Source: Terriglobia bacterium
GTDB taxonomy: Bacteria > Acidobacteriota > Terriglobia > Terriglobales > Acidobacteriaceae
Length of the DNA stretch: 34,480 bases
Assembly: GCA_020073285.1 (NCBI GenBank)
Contig: JAIQFM010000085.1
Location: 1 to 34,480 of the forward strand
Direction: 5' to 3'
A program made the translations under genes and the position numbers. The first letter of the stretch is position 1. The number at the start of each line of letters is the position of its first letter. This document shows positions 27,090 through 34,046 of the stretch, piece by piece. Below the pieces are notes generated by a model. That model made no database searches, had not been told where the DNA came from, and worked only from the letters and a program-made list of their open reading frames with translations.

Positions 27090-28013
27090 ATGGAAACTGT
27101 AAATCAGTCAGAAAACGAAATAACACCGGAAGGTCGCGCACCCGCTGACCAACAATCAACGCAACTAGTGCGCGGTACGGGGGTGTCGGCTTTGAAGGTC
27201 ATGGGGCTTCCCGACTTTGAGGAACCACCAGCGGTGGAAACACTTGTTGGCTTTCATTTTTACCCGCTACAAAATTGGAAGACGCCAAATTTCGGATTGT
27301 TCTGGCAGGAGATCAAAACAGAGTACCCAGACGCACAAGTCCATCCGGCGCTCGCTGAGCAGGGATTGCGGTTGGAATTAAATTCCGCTCTTGGGAGTAT
27401 CAAGCTTACTGGCGACGTACCTGTGCGGTGGTGGTACGAGCACAAGTCCGGGAAGCGTCTGATTCAGGTCCAGACTGAGAGCTTCATCCAGAATTGGCGC
27501 AAACGCAGCAAGAATGATCCCTACTTGCATTACAAGGATCTACGTCCCGCGTTCTGGAGAACGTGGGGTCAGTTTCTGCGCTTCCTGAAGCGGCAAGGCG
27601 TAGAGTCTCCAAGAGTGCGGCAATGTGAGGTCACATATGTAAACCACATTGACCGTGGGGAGGGCTGGCGATCATTCGCGGATCTCCCCGATGTCTTCAG
27701 CGCTTGGAAAGGCAGGACATACTGCGGCTTCCTTCCGACTCCCGACCTTGTTTCGATGAATGTTTCTTATCCGATCGGGGGGCAGACCGGGCGTTTGCAG
27801 ATCGTGATGCAGCCTGGCATCCGTCAGCCCGACGCAAGACAGACGCTTCAGCTCACGATTACGGCGATGTGCAAACCGGTATCATCGGAACCGTCAGACC
27901 TGTTCAAGTCCCTTGACCTTGGAAGGAAATGGGTTGTCCGAGGCTTCGAGGATTTCACCACGGAGAAGATGCACGCAGTCTGGCGCAAGAAGCCGAGAAG
28001 GAGGCCGGAATGA
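27090..28013 (+). CDS. TIGR04255-type protein, cassette gene 1
   Basis: The 307-residue product resembles the TIGR04255 family of sporadically distributed proteins of unknown function. Features are an early PAVETLVGFHFYPLQNW segment, FIQNWRKRSKNDPYLHYKDL in the middle with FRT-like aromatic residues, the CEVTYVNHIDRGEGW motif, and a C-terminal FKSLDLGRKWVVRGFEDFTTE block. The frame is open from 26,949, but that portion is not protein-like and holds the likely promoter. GC content is visibly lower than in the flanking core genes, suggesting transfer. The stop overlaps the next ATG. Confidence 0.7.
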   Translation: METVNQSENEITPEGRAPADQQSTQLVRGTGVSALKVMGLPDFEEPPAVETLVGFHFYPLQNWKTPNFGLFWQEIKTEYPDAQVHPALAEQGLRLELNSALGSIKLTGDVPVRWWYEHKSGKRLIQVQTESFIQNWRKRSKNDPYLHYKDLRPAFWRTWGQFLRFLKRQGVESPRVRQCEVTYVNHIDRGEGWRSFADLPDVFSAWKGRTYCGFLPTPDLVSMNVSYPIGGQTGRLQIVMQPGIRQPDARQTLQLTITAMCKPVSSEPSDLFKSLDLGRKWVVRGFEDFTTEKMHAVWRKKPRRRPE

Positions 28014-28456
28014 CCGCATATGCGGCCTCGATTGGTTTCAAACCAAAGATCAAGAAAAGCACGTCGAGTAAGTGGAGCGTAATTAGGCCTCTTGAGGAGA
28101 CGGGGTCATGGGTGCCCGAAGTTCTAGAAAAGATCGAACATTTGGCACAACTACCGCCGGACTGGGATAGCTACGGCAGTGCAAGATTGCAGCCTGCCGC
28201 CATAAAAGGGGCTTGCCGATTTCTGCTTGAGGCACCCTCTAATATCTTGCCGATTCCACACGTCACGCTCGTGCCAGGCGGCGGCTTAGGCTTTCACTGG
28301 CAGGTCGAGAACCGTGATCTCGAGCTTGAGTTCAAGCCGACTGGCACCGTTGAATATCTGAAGACGACGATGGGCGGTGAACGCCCTGTTTCAGATGAAG
28401 GTGTCATTCCATCGCTCGCGGATACGCCGATTTGGAATTGGCTGGTTGGCACGTGA
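28010..28456 (+). CDS. Unnamed protein with LPPDWDSYG motif, cassette gene 2
   Basis: The 148-residue product starts at an ATG overlapping the previous stop as ATGA, so it is translationally coupled. The family hallmark is LPPDWDSYGSARLQPAAIKG, followed by HVTLVPGGGLGFHWQVENRD and LELEFKPTGTVEYLKTT, a small beta-rich fold. I recognise the motif from unnamed small proteins of mobile regions but know no function. No catalytic residues, membrane segment or signal peptide are evident. Confidence 0.75.
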   Translation: MTAYAASIGFKPKIKKSTSSKWSVIRPLEETGSWVPEVLEKIEHLAQLPPDWDSYGSARLQPAAIKGACRFLLEAPSNILPIPHVTLVPGGGLGFHWQVENRDLELEFKPTGTVEYLKTTMGGERPVSDEGVIPSLADTPIWNWLVGT

Positions 28457-28796
28457 GCGGACCAATTGTCTTGTGCCTGACAGAACTGATGCTGTTGACA
28501 TTCCGGATGATGGAGAGTTGTGGCGGCGGATAGATCGAGGGATGCTCGACCCCGCCACTAACACTCTACAGTCATGGGCGTGGGATGATCAGCATCAGGA
28601 AGTATCCGTTTATTACGGTAGAGAAACGACGACGGAAGCGGTCCTCGCAGCAGGGAAACCCGGACAGCGAATCATCAAAATCACGGCGGGAGCAGTCCGC
28701 AGCCTACGCCATATCGTGGCTAGAGACCCTGAGCCCGATAACCCAGCACATTGCTTGCTTCGTGTCCTTTCGGCAGGCCTGCGTGACTTGAGTTGA
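28446..28796 (+). CDS. Unnamed protein with HIVARDPEPDNPAH motif, cassette gene 3
   Basis: About 116 residues. The core reads DGELWRRIDRGMLDPATN, EVSVYYGRETTTEAVLAAG and IVARDPEPDNPAHCLL, a pattern I have seen only in unnamed proteins. The start is uncertain: TTG at 28,446 (overlapping gene 2 by 11 nt) is chosen because similarity-like sequence begins there; ATG at 28,395 or GTG at 28,473 are alternatives. The C-terminus RVLSAGLRDLS lies next to the IS66-type element and may have been altered by its insertion. Confidence 0.65.
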   Translation: MARERTNCLVPDRTDAVDIPDDGELWRRIDRGMLDPATNTLQSWAWDDQHQEVSVYYGRETTTEAVLAAGKPGQRIIKITAGAVRSLRHIVARDPEPDNPAHCLLRVLSAGLRDLS

Positions 28797-28846
28797 CCGA
28801 AGTTGCTAACGTCAGTCTTCGCCCGGTGGCGGAAGGAGGACTGGCG

Positions 28847-29275
28847 ATGGCGACCGAGCCGCCTGATATTCCCCGTGGAATGCGAAGGATTTACCGGCGC
28901 TTTGCACACTGGCGGAGCGCACACCCTGGGGTGCGTTTGCCGATACCGCTGCGATTGTGGAAAGCGGCGGCGGAGGTGGCACGAGAACACGGCGTTTGTC
29001 GAACGGCCCAGGTTCTGCGTTTGGAGTATGGCAAGCTGAAGCAACGGGTGGAGTCGGGGAGTGCGGCGGCGAAGGTAGCAGGTCGGAGGTCCCGCCGCGC
29101 CAAGTCTGCCGCACCCGCACCTGCGTTCATGGAACTGGTAGGCCCATCGGCGATCGGGTTATCGGAGTGTCTGATTGAGTTAGAAGGGCCGCACGGCAAG
29201 ATGCGTGTCCAGTGGAAAGGGACCACCGCGCCGGATCTGGCCGGGTTGAGCCGGGCATTGTGGGAGCGGACGTGA
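28847..29275 (+). CDS. IS66 accessory protein TnpA-like
   Basis: The 142-residue basic product starts MATEPPDIPRGMRRIYRRFA. It has a helical region with IPLRLWKAAAEVAREHGV and VCRTAQVLRLEYGKLKQRVE, resembling the DNA-binding first ORF of IS66 elements. The ATG at 28,847 has a strong AAGGAGG 8 nt upstream, so it is preferred to an upstream TTG. The stop overlaps the tnpB start. Confidence 0.7.
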   Translation: MATEPPDIPRGMRRIYRRFAHWRSAHPGVRLPIPLRLWKAAAEVAREHGVCRTAQVLRLEYGKLKQRVESGSAAAKVAGRRSRRAKSAAPAPAFMELVGPSAIGLSECLIELEGPHGKMRVQWKGTTAPDLAGLSRALWERT

Positions 29276-29622
29276 TCCAGATCACGCCGCAGATGCGCAT
29301 CCTGGTGGCGATCGAAGCCGTGGATGGAAGGAAGGGCATCGATTCACTCGCCCAGCTGTGCCAGGAGAAGCTGCAGGCCGATCCTTTTTCCGGTTGCTTA
29401 TTTTTGTTCCGCAGTCGGCGTGCAACGTCGATCCGCATCTTGGTGTATGACGGGCAAGGATTCTGGCTGGCGCAAAAACGGCTCTCCAAGGGGCACTTTG
29501 TGTGGTGGCCGAGCGGGAACCAGCCCACGCGGGTGCTGGAGGCCCATCAGGCGCAGATGCTGCTGGCGGCGGGCAACCCGGATGCGAAAGCAGCGCCGGT
29601 GTGGCGGCGAGTGAACGCGTAG
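29272..29622 (+). CDS. tnpB: IS66 accessory protein TnpB
   Basis: The 116-residue product begins VIQITPQMRILVAIEAVDGR with a GTG start overlapping the tnpA stop (GTGA). It contains the TnpB signature GCLFLFRSRRATSIRILVYD, followed by GFWLAQKRLSKGHFVWWP. TnpB of IS66 is required for transposition, though its role is unclear. The family match is strong. Confidence 0.88.
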   Translation: MIQITPQMRILVAIEAVDGRKGIDSLAQLCQEKLQADPFSGCLFLFRSRRATSIRILVYDGQGFWLAQKRLSKGHFVWWPSGNQPTRVLEAHQAQMLLAAGNPDAKAAPVWRRVNA

Positions 29623-29696
29623 GCGCCCAGGAAGTGACCACGTTCCCTTTGCGTTTTTCACTTGCGTTCCAGATTTTCCTCTGCCACACTGCCGGC

Positions 29697-30572
29697 GTGC
29701 CCAGTCCGTGGCGATATCGTGGCCGACCGATCAGCGCGGAAGACATCATCTTCATCCGACAGTTCATTGCGGAACGCCCAGGACTCAGCCGCCGGAGGCT
29801 GTCGAGGAAACTGTGTGAGGCGTGGCAGTGGAAACAGGCCAACGGCGCGCTGCGCGACATGGTGTGTCGTGGCCTGCTGTTGATGCTGCACCGCGCGGGC
29901 GAGATCGAGTTGCCGCCGGTTCGCTATACCCCGCCGAACCCGCTGGCGAAACGCGAGCCGCCGGCCCCGATGTTGGTCGACACCACGCCCCTCCACGGTT
30001 CGTTAAGTCAGCTCCAGCCCGTCGAGTTCCAACCGGTGCGGCACACGCCGGAGGAACCGCTGTTCAACAGCTTGGTGGAGCATCACCATTACCTGGGCTA
30101 TGAGCAACCGGTAGGCGAGCACCTCAAGTATGTGGTCTGGGCGCAAGGGCGGCCGATTGCGTGTCTGGCGTGGAGTTCGGCGCCGCGGCACTTGGGTAGC
30201 CGGGACCGCTTCATCGGCTGGAGTGCAGAGGCGCGGCGGCGCAACCTGCGCTTCCTGGCCTACAACACGCGCTTCCTGATTCTGCCCTGGATCGAAGTGC
30301 CACACTTGGCGTCGCATCTTCTCGGTCGCATGGCGAAGCGCGTGTCGCAGGATTGGGAGCGCCTCTACCAACACCCCCTCTATTTCCTGGAGACCTTCGT
30401 GGATCCGGAGCGGTTTCGTGGCACCTGTTACCGCGCCGCCAACTGGATTTTGCTGGGACGGACCACGGGGCGGGGCAAAGACGATAACACCAACCGCGTG
30501 AACCGCTCGATCAAACAGGTGCTGGGCTATCCGCTGACTCCGCGTTTTCGCGAGTTACTGCAGGAGATCTAG
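29697..30572 (+). CDS. DUF4338 protein, DruA-like
   Basis: The 291-residue product resembles the DUF4338 family that includes DruA of the Druantia anti-phage system. Segments are RYRGRPISAEDIIFIRQFI, FNSLVEHHHYLGYEQPVGEH, LRFLAYNTRFLILPWIEVPH and a C-terminal GTCYRAANWILLGRTTGRGK. The start is GTG at 29,697, just before PSPWRYRG, with a weak ribosome-binding site; sequence upstream in the same frame is not protein-like. It stands between tnpB and tnpC, and no druB, druC, druD or druE is present, so it is likelier a transposon function than a defence system. The exact activity is unknown. Confidence 0.75.
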   Translation: MPSPWRYRGRPISAEDIIFIRQFIAERPGLSRRRLSRKLCEAWQWKQANGALRDMVCRGLLLMLHRAGEIELPPVRYTPPNPLAKREPPAPMLVDTTPLHGSLSQLQPVEFQPVRHTPEEPLFNSLVEHHHYLGYEQPVGEHLKYVVWAQGRPIACLAWSSAPRHLGSRDRFIGWSAEARRRNLRFLAYNTRFLILPWIEVPHLASHLLGRMAKRVSQDWERLYQHPLYFLETFVDPERFRGTCYRAANWILLGRTTGRGKDDNTNRVNRSIKQVLGYPLTPRFRELLQEI

Positions 30573-30573
30573 C

Positions 30574-31775
30574 ATGCGGCCGGAGGCACCCCTGGACGTC
30601 ACGGTCGAAGAGTTGGAAGCATTACTGGAGGGCGTGCGGGAAGCGCTGGGGGAGGCCGGATATCAGAAACTGAAGGCGGCGATTCGCACCCTGAGCTACG
30701 TGACCGAGTTGCTGGAGAATCGTGAAGCGACACTTCAGACCTTGCGCCGACTGTTATGCCGTGCGCGTACCGTTTGTCCGAACTGGAGGAGAGCCTGGGC
30801 ATTCCGCTTCCTGCCGCGACCCAATGCCAGATCGTCGCGCAAGCCGCCACCGCGATCCGACCCGCGATGGAAGAGTTGATCCACCAAGCGGCACAAGGGG
30901 AAGTCCTGCACAACGACGACACCTCTATGCCTGTGTTGGCGCTACGCCGGGACGCCAGCGGTGACGAGGACGAGGCGGAGCGCACGGGAGTGTTCACCAG
31001 CGGGATTGTATCGACCGCGCAGCAGCAAACCATAGCGTTATTCTTCACCGGACGGCAGCACGCGGGCGAGAACCTGTCGGATGTGCTCCAGCGGCGGTCC
31101 ACCGAACTGGCTCCGCCACTGCAGATGTGCGACGCACTCTCCCGCAACCTACCGAAACTGCCGCAGAAGTTGGAGGTCATCGTCGGTCATTGTCTGGCCC
31201 ACGCGCGGCGGCGCTTCGTGGAGGTGACGCCCAACTTCCCCCAGCCCTGCCAGCATGTCCTGGAGCAACTGGGCAAGATCTACGGCAACGATGCGCTGAC
31301 GCGGGAACAGGGCCTGACACCGGATGAGCGGTTGCGCTTTCACCAACGGCAGAGTGGCCCGGTGATGGACCAACTGCACGCCTGGCTCACCGCCCAGTTC
31401 GCGGAGAAGAAAGTCGAACCGAACTCCGGTCTGGGCATGGCGATGCGCTATCTACTGAAGTACTGGGAGCGGCTCACGCTGTTTCTGCGGCAGCCGGGAG
31501 CGCCACTGGATAACAACATCTGCGAGCGGGCCTTGAAGAAAGCCATCCTGCATCGCAAAAACTCTCTGTTCTACAAGACCGAGAAGGGGGCGCGCGTCGG
31601 CGACTTGTTTATGAGCCTGATTCACACCTGCAAACTCTGCAGCGCCAATCCCTTCGATTACCTGACCCAGTTGCAGCGGCATGGCCGCGAGTTAGCACGG
31701 AACCCGTCCGAGTGGATGCCCTGGAACTATCGGGCCAGACTGGAGGAGTCCGGCGCCAGCCTCGATTCCGGCTAG
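30574..31775 (+). pseudogene. tnpC: IS66 transposase tnpC, internally deleted and frameshifted
   Basis: Frame 1 (30,574 to about 30,755) encodes the N-terminal coiled-coil (VTVEELEALLEGVREALG to NREATLQTLRRLLC). From about 30,756 the catalytic part continues in another frame (YRLSELEESLGIPLPAATQ onward). It includes the first Asp in EVLHNDDTS, CLAHARRRF and the Glu in NNICERALKKA. The middle section with the zinc ribbon, about 100 residues in intact IS66 TnpC, is missing. A deletion with loss of frame is more likely than programmed frameshifting. Only 1 nt separates it from the DUF4338 gene. Confidence 0.8.
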
Positions 31776-31792
31776 AGTAGAATGCCTCCCGC

Positions 31793-31822
31793 CCTGGCCG
31801 GAACCACTCGATTCTGGCCAGG
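31793..31822. repeat. CCTGGCC/GGCCAGG hairpin after tnpC
   Basis: CCTGGCC (31,793-31,799) and GGCCAGG (31,816-31,822) form a perfect 7-bp inverted repeat with a 16-nt loop, just after the tnpC stop. It could be a terminator, a recombination site or an element end; there is no T-tract. Confidence 0.45.
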
Positions 31823-31840
31823 TGGGAAGGTCCCTCGAAA

Positions 31841-32497
31841 ATGGCCGGAAAACGAGCTTCTCCGGAAACAGAATCCCATAGGGTTTTTGGCCAGCCGCCA
31901 AAACCACGGAACAGGTCTCGCGCTGGCCTGTACGCCCGCGTGTCTACCCACGACCAGCAGACCCTTCCGATGCAAAACCGCGCCTTGCGTGAGTACGCTG
32001 CACGGCGGGGTTGGACCGTCGTCCTGCAGGTCAAAGAGGTCGGCTCCGGCGCGGCGCAACGGGAAGCTCGCGAGAAACTGCTGGAAGCCGCGCGCCGCCG
32101 GGAGATCGACGGAGTGCTGGTATGGCGACTGGATCGCTGGGGCCGGTCGGTCACCGACCTGCTCAGCACGCTGCAGGAACTGGAGCATCTCGGCGTCGGT
32201 TTCGTCTCGCTGACCGAAGCGCTGGACCTGACCACGCCCGCCGGTCGAGCGATGGCGGGACTGTTGGCGGTGTTTGCGGAGTTCGAGCGCGAGATCCTGC
32301 GCGAACGCGTGCGCGCTGGTTTGGCCCATGCCCGGCAGAATGGAAAGCGCCTGGGTCGGCCCGCAACGGCCGCATTGCACGCGGATCGGGTCCGCAAACT
32401 ACGCCGCTCCGGACTCAGCAAATCGGCGATCGCCCGCCGCCTCCACATCGGGCGCACCTCGGTGCGGCGTATTCTGAAAGAGAGGATTCGCGAGTGA
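31841..32497 (+). CDS. Serine recombinase (resolvase/invertase family)
   Basis: This 218-residue site-specific recombinase has its nucleophile at Ser35 in LYARVSTHDQQTLPMQ. It also has the conserved VLVWRLDRWGRSVTDLL and AGLLAVFAEFEREILRERV segments, and a C-terminal helix-turn-helix (LSKSAIARRLHIGRTSVRRI). The N-terminus has about 27 residues before the usual RAGLYARVS start. GGGAAGG lies upstream of the ATG at 31,841. Its stop overlaps the next gene's GTG, so it heads a coupled four-gene operon. Confidence 0.92.
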   Translation: MAGKRASPETESHRVFGQPPKPRNRSRAGLYARVSTHDQQTLPMQNRALREYAARRGWTVVLQVKEVGSGAAQREAREKLLEAARRREIDGVLVWRLDRWGRSVTDLLSTLQELEHLGVGFVSLTEALDLTTPAGRAMAGLLAVFAEFEREILRERVRAGLAHARQNGKRLGRPATAALHADRVRKLRRSGLSKSAIARRLHIGRTSVRRILKERIRE

Positions 32498-32838
32498 ACA
32501 ACCCCAAAGTCCTACTCCGCCGAGACCGCATCCGTAAACTCGTGCTTCCAAGCCAAAAGGTTCCGCTGAAGCTGAGCGCTCGGGCACGCGAGTTGATTCT
32601 CGAACACACCTTTGCCGACGACGAACTGACCGCTCCTTTGCGCGTCGCGCCCACGGCCAACAAGCTGGCGGTCTATGCCTTCACGTTGGATGATTGGGAA
32701 GAACTGGCGGGCTACGTTGCGGCCGAAGCCAACCATGCCAAGGATAAGAAACTGCAGAAGGAGTTGGACCAGTTGTTCGCCCGGATGCAAACGGTGCTGG
32801 AATCCTACACGGACGAGGACAACGGACCGGCAGAATGA
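32494..32838 (+). CDS. Unnamed protein coupled to the recombinase
   Basis: The 114-residue product begins at a GTG overlapping the recombinase stop (GTGA). It carries LKLSARARELILEHTFADDE, then YAFTLDDWEELAGYVAAEAN and KLQKELDQLFARMQTVLESY, so it is mostly helical with a coiled-coil-like C-terminus and acidic end. I do not recognise a named family. Its stop overlaps the next ATG. Its place after a recombinase suggests a cargo or partner role, which is inference. Confidence 0.7.
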   Translation: MNNPKVLLRRDRIRKLVLPSQKVPLKLSARARELILEHTFADDELTAPLRVAPTANKLAVYAFTLDDWEELAGYVAAEANHAKDKKLQKELDQLFARMQTVLESYTDEDNGPAE

Positions 32839-33230
32839 TAGGTCATCGAATCGAGCACCCTGTGCCCCAGCCGCGAAAGAACCGCATTCGCGAGGAACGA
32901 ATCCACAACGAAGTCATCGTCGACGCCTATGGGCCGGAAGAACAAACCCTGGGCTGGTATTACTACCTCGAAAACGAAATCAAGTTTCCTTTCCCAGCCC
33001 GGTGCATCGCGGCCAAGGTGGTGTCGCCGCTCCGCGAGGGTGAAACGGTCGAAGTCCGCGGCCTGGCGCCGGAAGATTCCTGTGCCCACGACATGCTGGT
33101 GTTGGTTCGCTGGCACAACCGCAATGTGGCGGTTCCGCTCTCCCAACTGGTTGCCATCGACGCCGATGAATCTACCATCGAGGCCATCGCCGACTGGCAC
33201 TACTGGCTGGCACAAGGCTACTGTTTCTGA
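32835..33230 (+). CDS. Calcium-binding protein, CcbP-like
   Basis: The 131-residue product matches the CcbP (Calci_bind_CcbP) pattern: NEVIVDAYGPEEQTLGWYYY, LENEIKFPFPARC and a VEVRGLAPEDSCAHDMLVLV segment. CcbP from cyanobacteria binds calcium in heterocyst control; other members are uncharacterised. The ATG overlaps the previous stop (ATGA). The acidic residues and the tandem Tyr in GWYYY are family-conserved. Its purpose in a recombinase operon is unknown. Confidence 0.78.
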   Translation: MIGHRIEHPVPQPRKNRIREERIHNEVIVDAYGPEEQTLGWYYYLENEIKFPFPARCIAAKVVSPLREGETVEVRGLAPEDSCAHDMLVLVRWHNRNVAVPLSQLVAIDADESTIEAIADWHYWLAQGYCF

Positions 33231-33238
33231 GGATGCCG

Positions 33239-33793
33239 ATGGCCAAACGTCAGTCGAGATCCCAACCCACCTGGACCGCTGTCAAAGCCAAGCTCGCGGC
33301 GTTTGACCGGACCGCGCTGCTGGACTTGATTCACCATCTCTACGCCGCGCACAAAGACAACCAGGCGTTCCTTCACGCCCGCTTTGGCTTGGGTGAGGAC
33401 GTGTTGGAACCGTACAAGAAAACCATCGATCGCTGGCTTTGGCCCGATCCGTTTAGCAATCAGGACACATCGGTCATAAAAGCAAAACAGGCCATTACCG
33501 ATTACAAAAAGGCCGTGGGCGACCCTGCCGGACTTACCGAGCTGATGGTTTTCTACTGCGAGCAAGCGGCTGGCTACTGCCGGGATATCGGCTATCAAGA
33601 CGAAGGATTTTTCGATGCGCTGGTACGCATGTTCGAACAAGCCCTCAAGTCGGCCAACACGCTACCCGTCGAGGGCCGCGATGGCCTGCTCGCTCGACTC
33701 GACCGTGTGCGGAAAATCAGTCACGCCTTTGGCTACGGTGTCGGCGATGATATGGATTATCTGCTGGCCAAGTACGCCAAGCACTCCGGCTGA
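33239..33793 (+). CDS. DUF6155-like protein
   Basis: The 184-residue product has the DUF6155-type pattern FDRTALLDLIHHLYAAHKDN, then VLEPYKKTIDRWLWPDP, AKQAITDYKKAV, LTELMVFYCEQAAGY and DIGYQDEGFFDALVRMFEQA. It is helical and has no known activity. The second ATG (33,239) is chosen because GAGG lies 6 nt upstream; the first ATG at 33,233 is too close to it. It follows the CcbP-like gene by 8 nt and closes the coupled operon. Confidence 0.7.
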   Translation: MAKRQSRSQPTWTAVKAKLAAFDRTALLDLIHHLYAAHKDNQAFLHARFGLGEDVLEPYKKTIDRWLWPDPFSNQDTSVIKAKQAITDYKKAVGDPAGLTELMVFYCEQAAGYCRDIGYQDEGFFDALVRMFEQALKSANTLPVEGRDGLLARLDRVRKISHAFGYGVGDDMDYLLAKYAKHSG

Positions 33794-33996
33794 CGGGCGT
33801 GAGTTACTGGTCCCCGCGAAGGAAAACACCTACTTGAGTTGCGCACCCCTGCCGAAAACTCACCTTGCTTCTACCATTTCCCAACACTCGCAAAAAGAGA
33901 AAGGCGCTCTGCGAGAAATCCTTTTGGGACTAACGTCTTTGGCAAATACTGGCAAGACGGAATTAGAGCGCGGGTAGGCCAGTACTCAGAACTTGC
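33794..33996. other. Intergenic region before lexA
   Basis: No gene is seen. CTCGCA (33,889) and TGCGAG (33,918) form a 6-bp inverted repeat around an A-rich loop. The sequence is less GC-rich than the ribosomal part. The right boundary of the island probably lies here, but no attachment-like direct repeat could be established. Confidence 0.5.
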
Positions 33997-34025
33997 TTGA
34001 CAATTCGCCTTTTGTTCGCTAATAC
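33997..34025 (+). promoter_or_regulatory. lexA promoter with possible LexA operator
   Basis: TTGACA (33,997-34,002), a 17-bp spacer and TAATAC (34,020-34,025) form a near-perfect sigma70 promoter. The spacer holds ATTC at 34,003 and GTTC at 34,014 separated by 7 nt, one mismatch from the GTTC-N7-GTTC LexA box known in alphaproteobacteria. The position would allow direct autorepression. Confidence 0.7.
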
Positions 34026-34046
34026 TCGGCGTGGAGGAGCGCATCC

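Larger units (their letters stand above)
28797..31775 (+). mobile_element. IS66-type element with DUF4338 passenger, decayed
   Basis: The order is tnpA-like, tnpB, DUF4338/DruA-like, then tnpC in two frames. The first two overlap as GTGA and the last two are 1 nt apart. I could not identify convincing terminal inverted repeats or a target duplication, so both ends are approximate gene-based limits. The transposase gene is internally deleted, so the element is probably immobile without help in trans. Confidence 0.75.

Noticed and set aside
29697..30572. A complete Druantia defence system
   Set aside because: Only the DUF4338 gene is present; no DruE-type helicase or other dru genes occur within the window.
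30574..31775. Programmed frameshift in tnpC
   Set aside because: No slippery heptamer was seen at the junction, and the zinc-ribbon section is missing, which frameshifting cannot explain.
28797..31823. Terminal inverted repeats of the IS66-type element
   Set aside because: I compared the sequence before tnpA with that after tnpC and found no convincing pair; ends are left approximate.
26932..33843. GAGTTGCG at both sides of the island as attachment repeats
   Set aside because: The match is only 8 bp and expected by chance in several kilobases; the flanking bases do not extend it.
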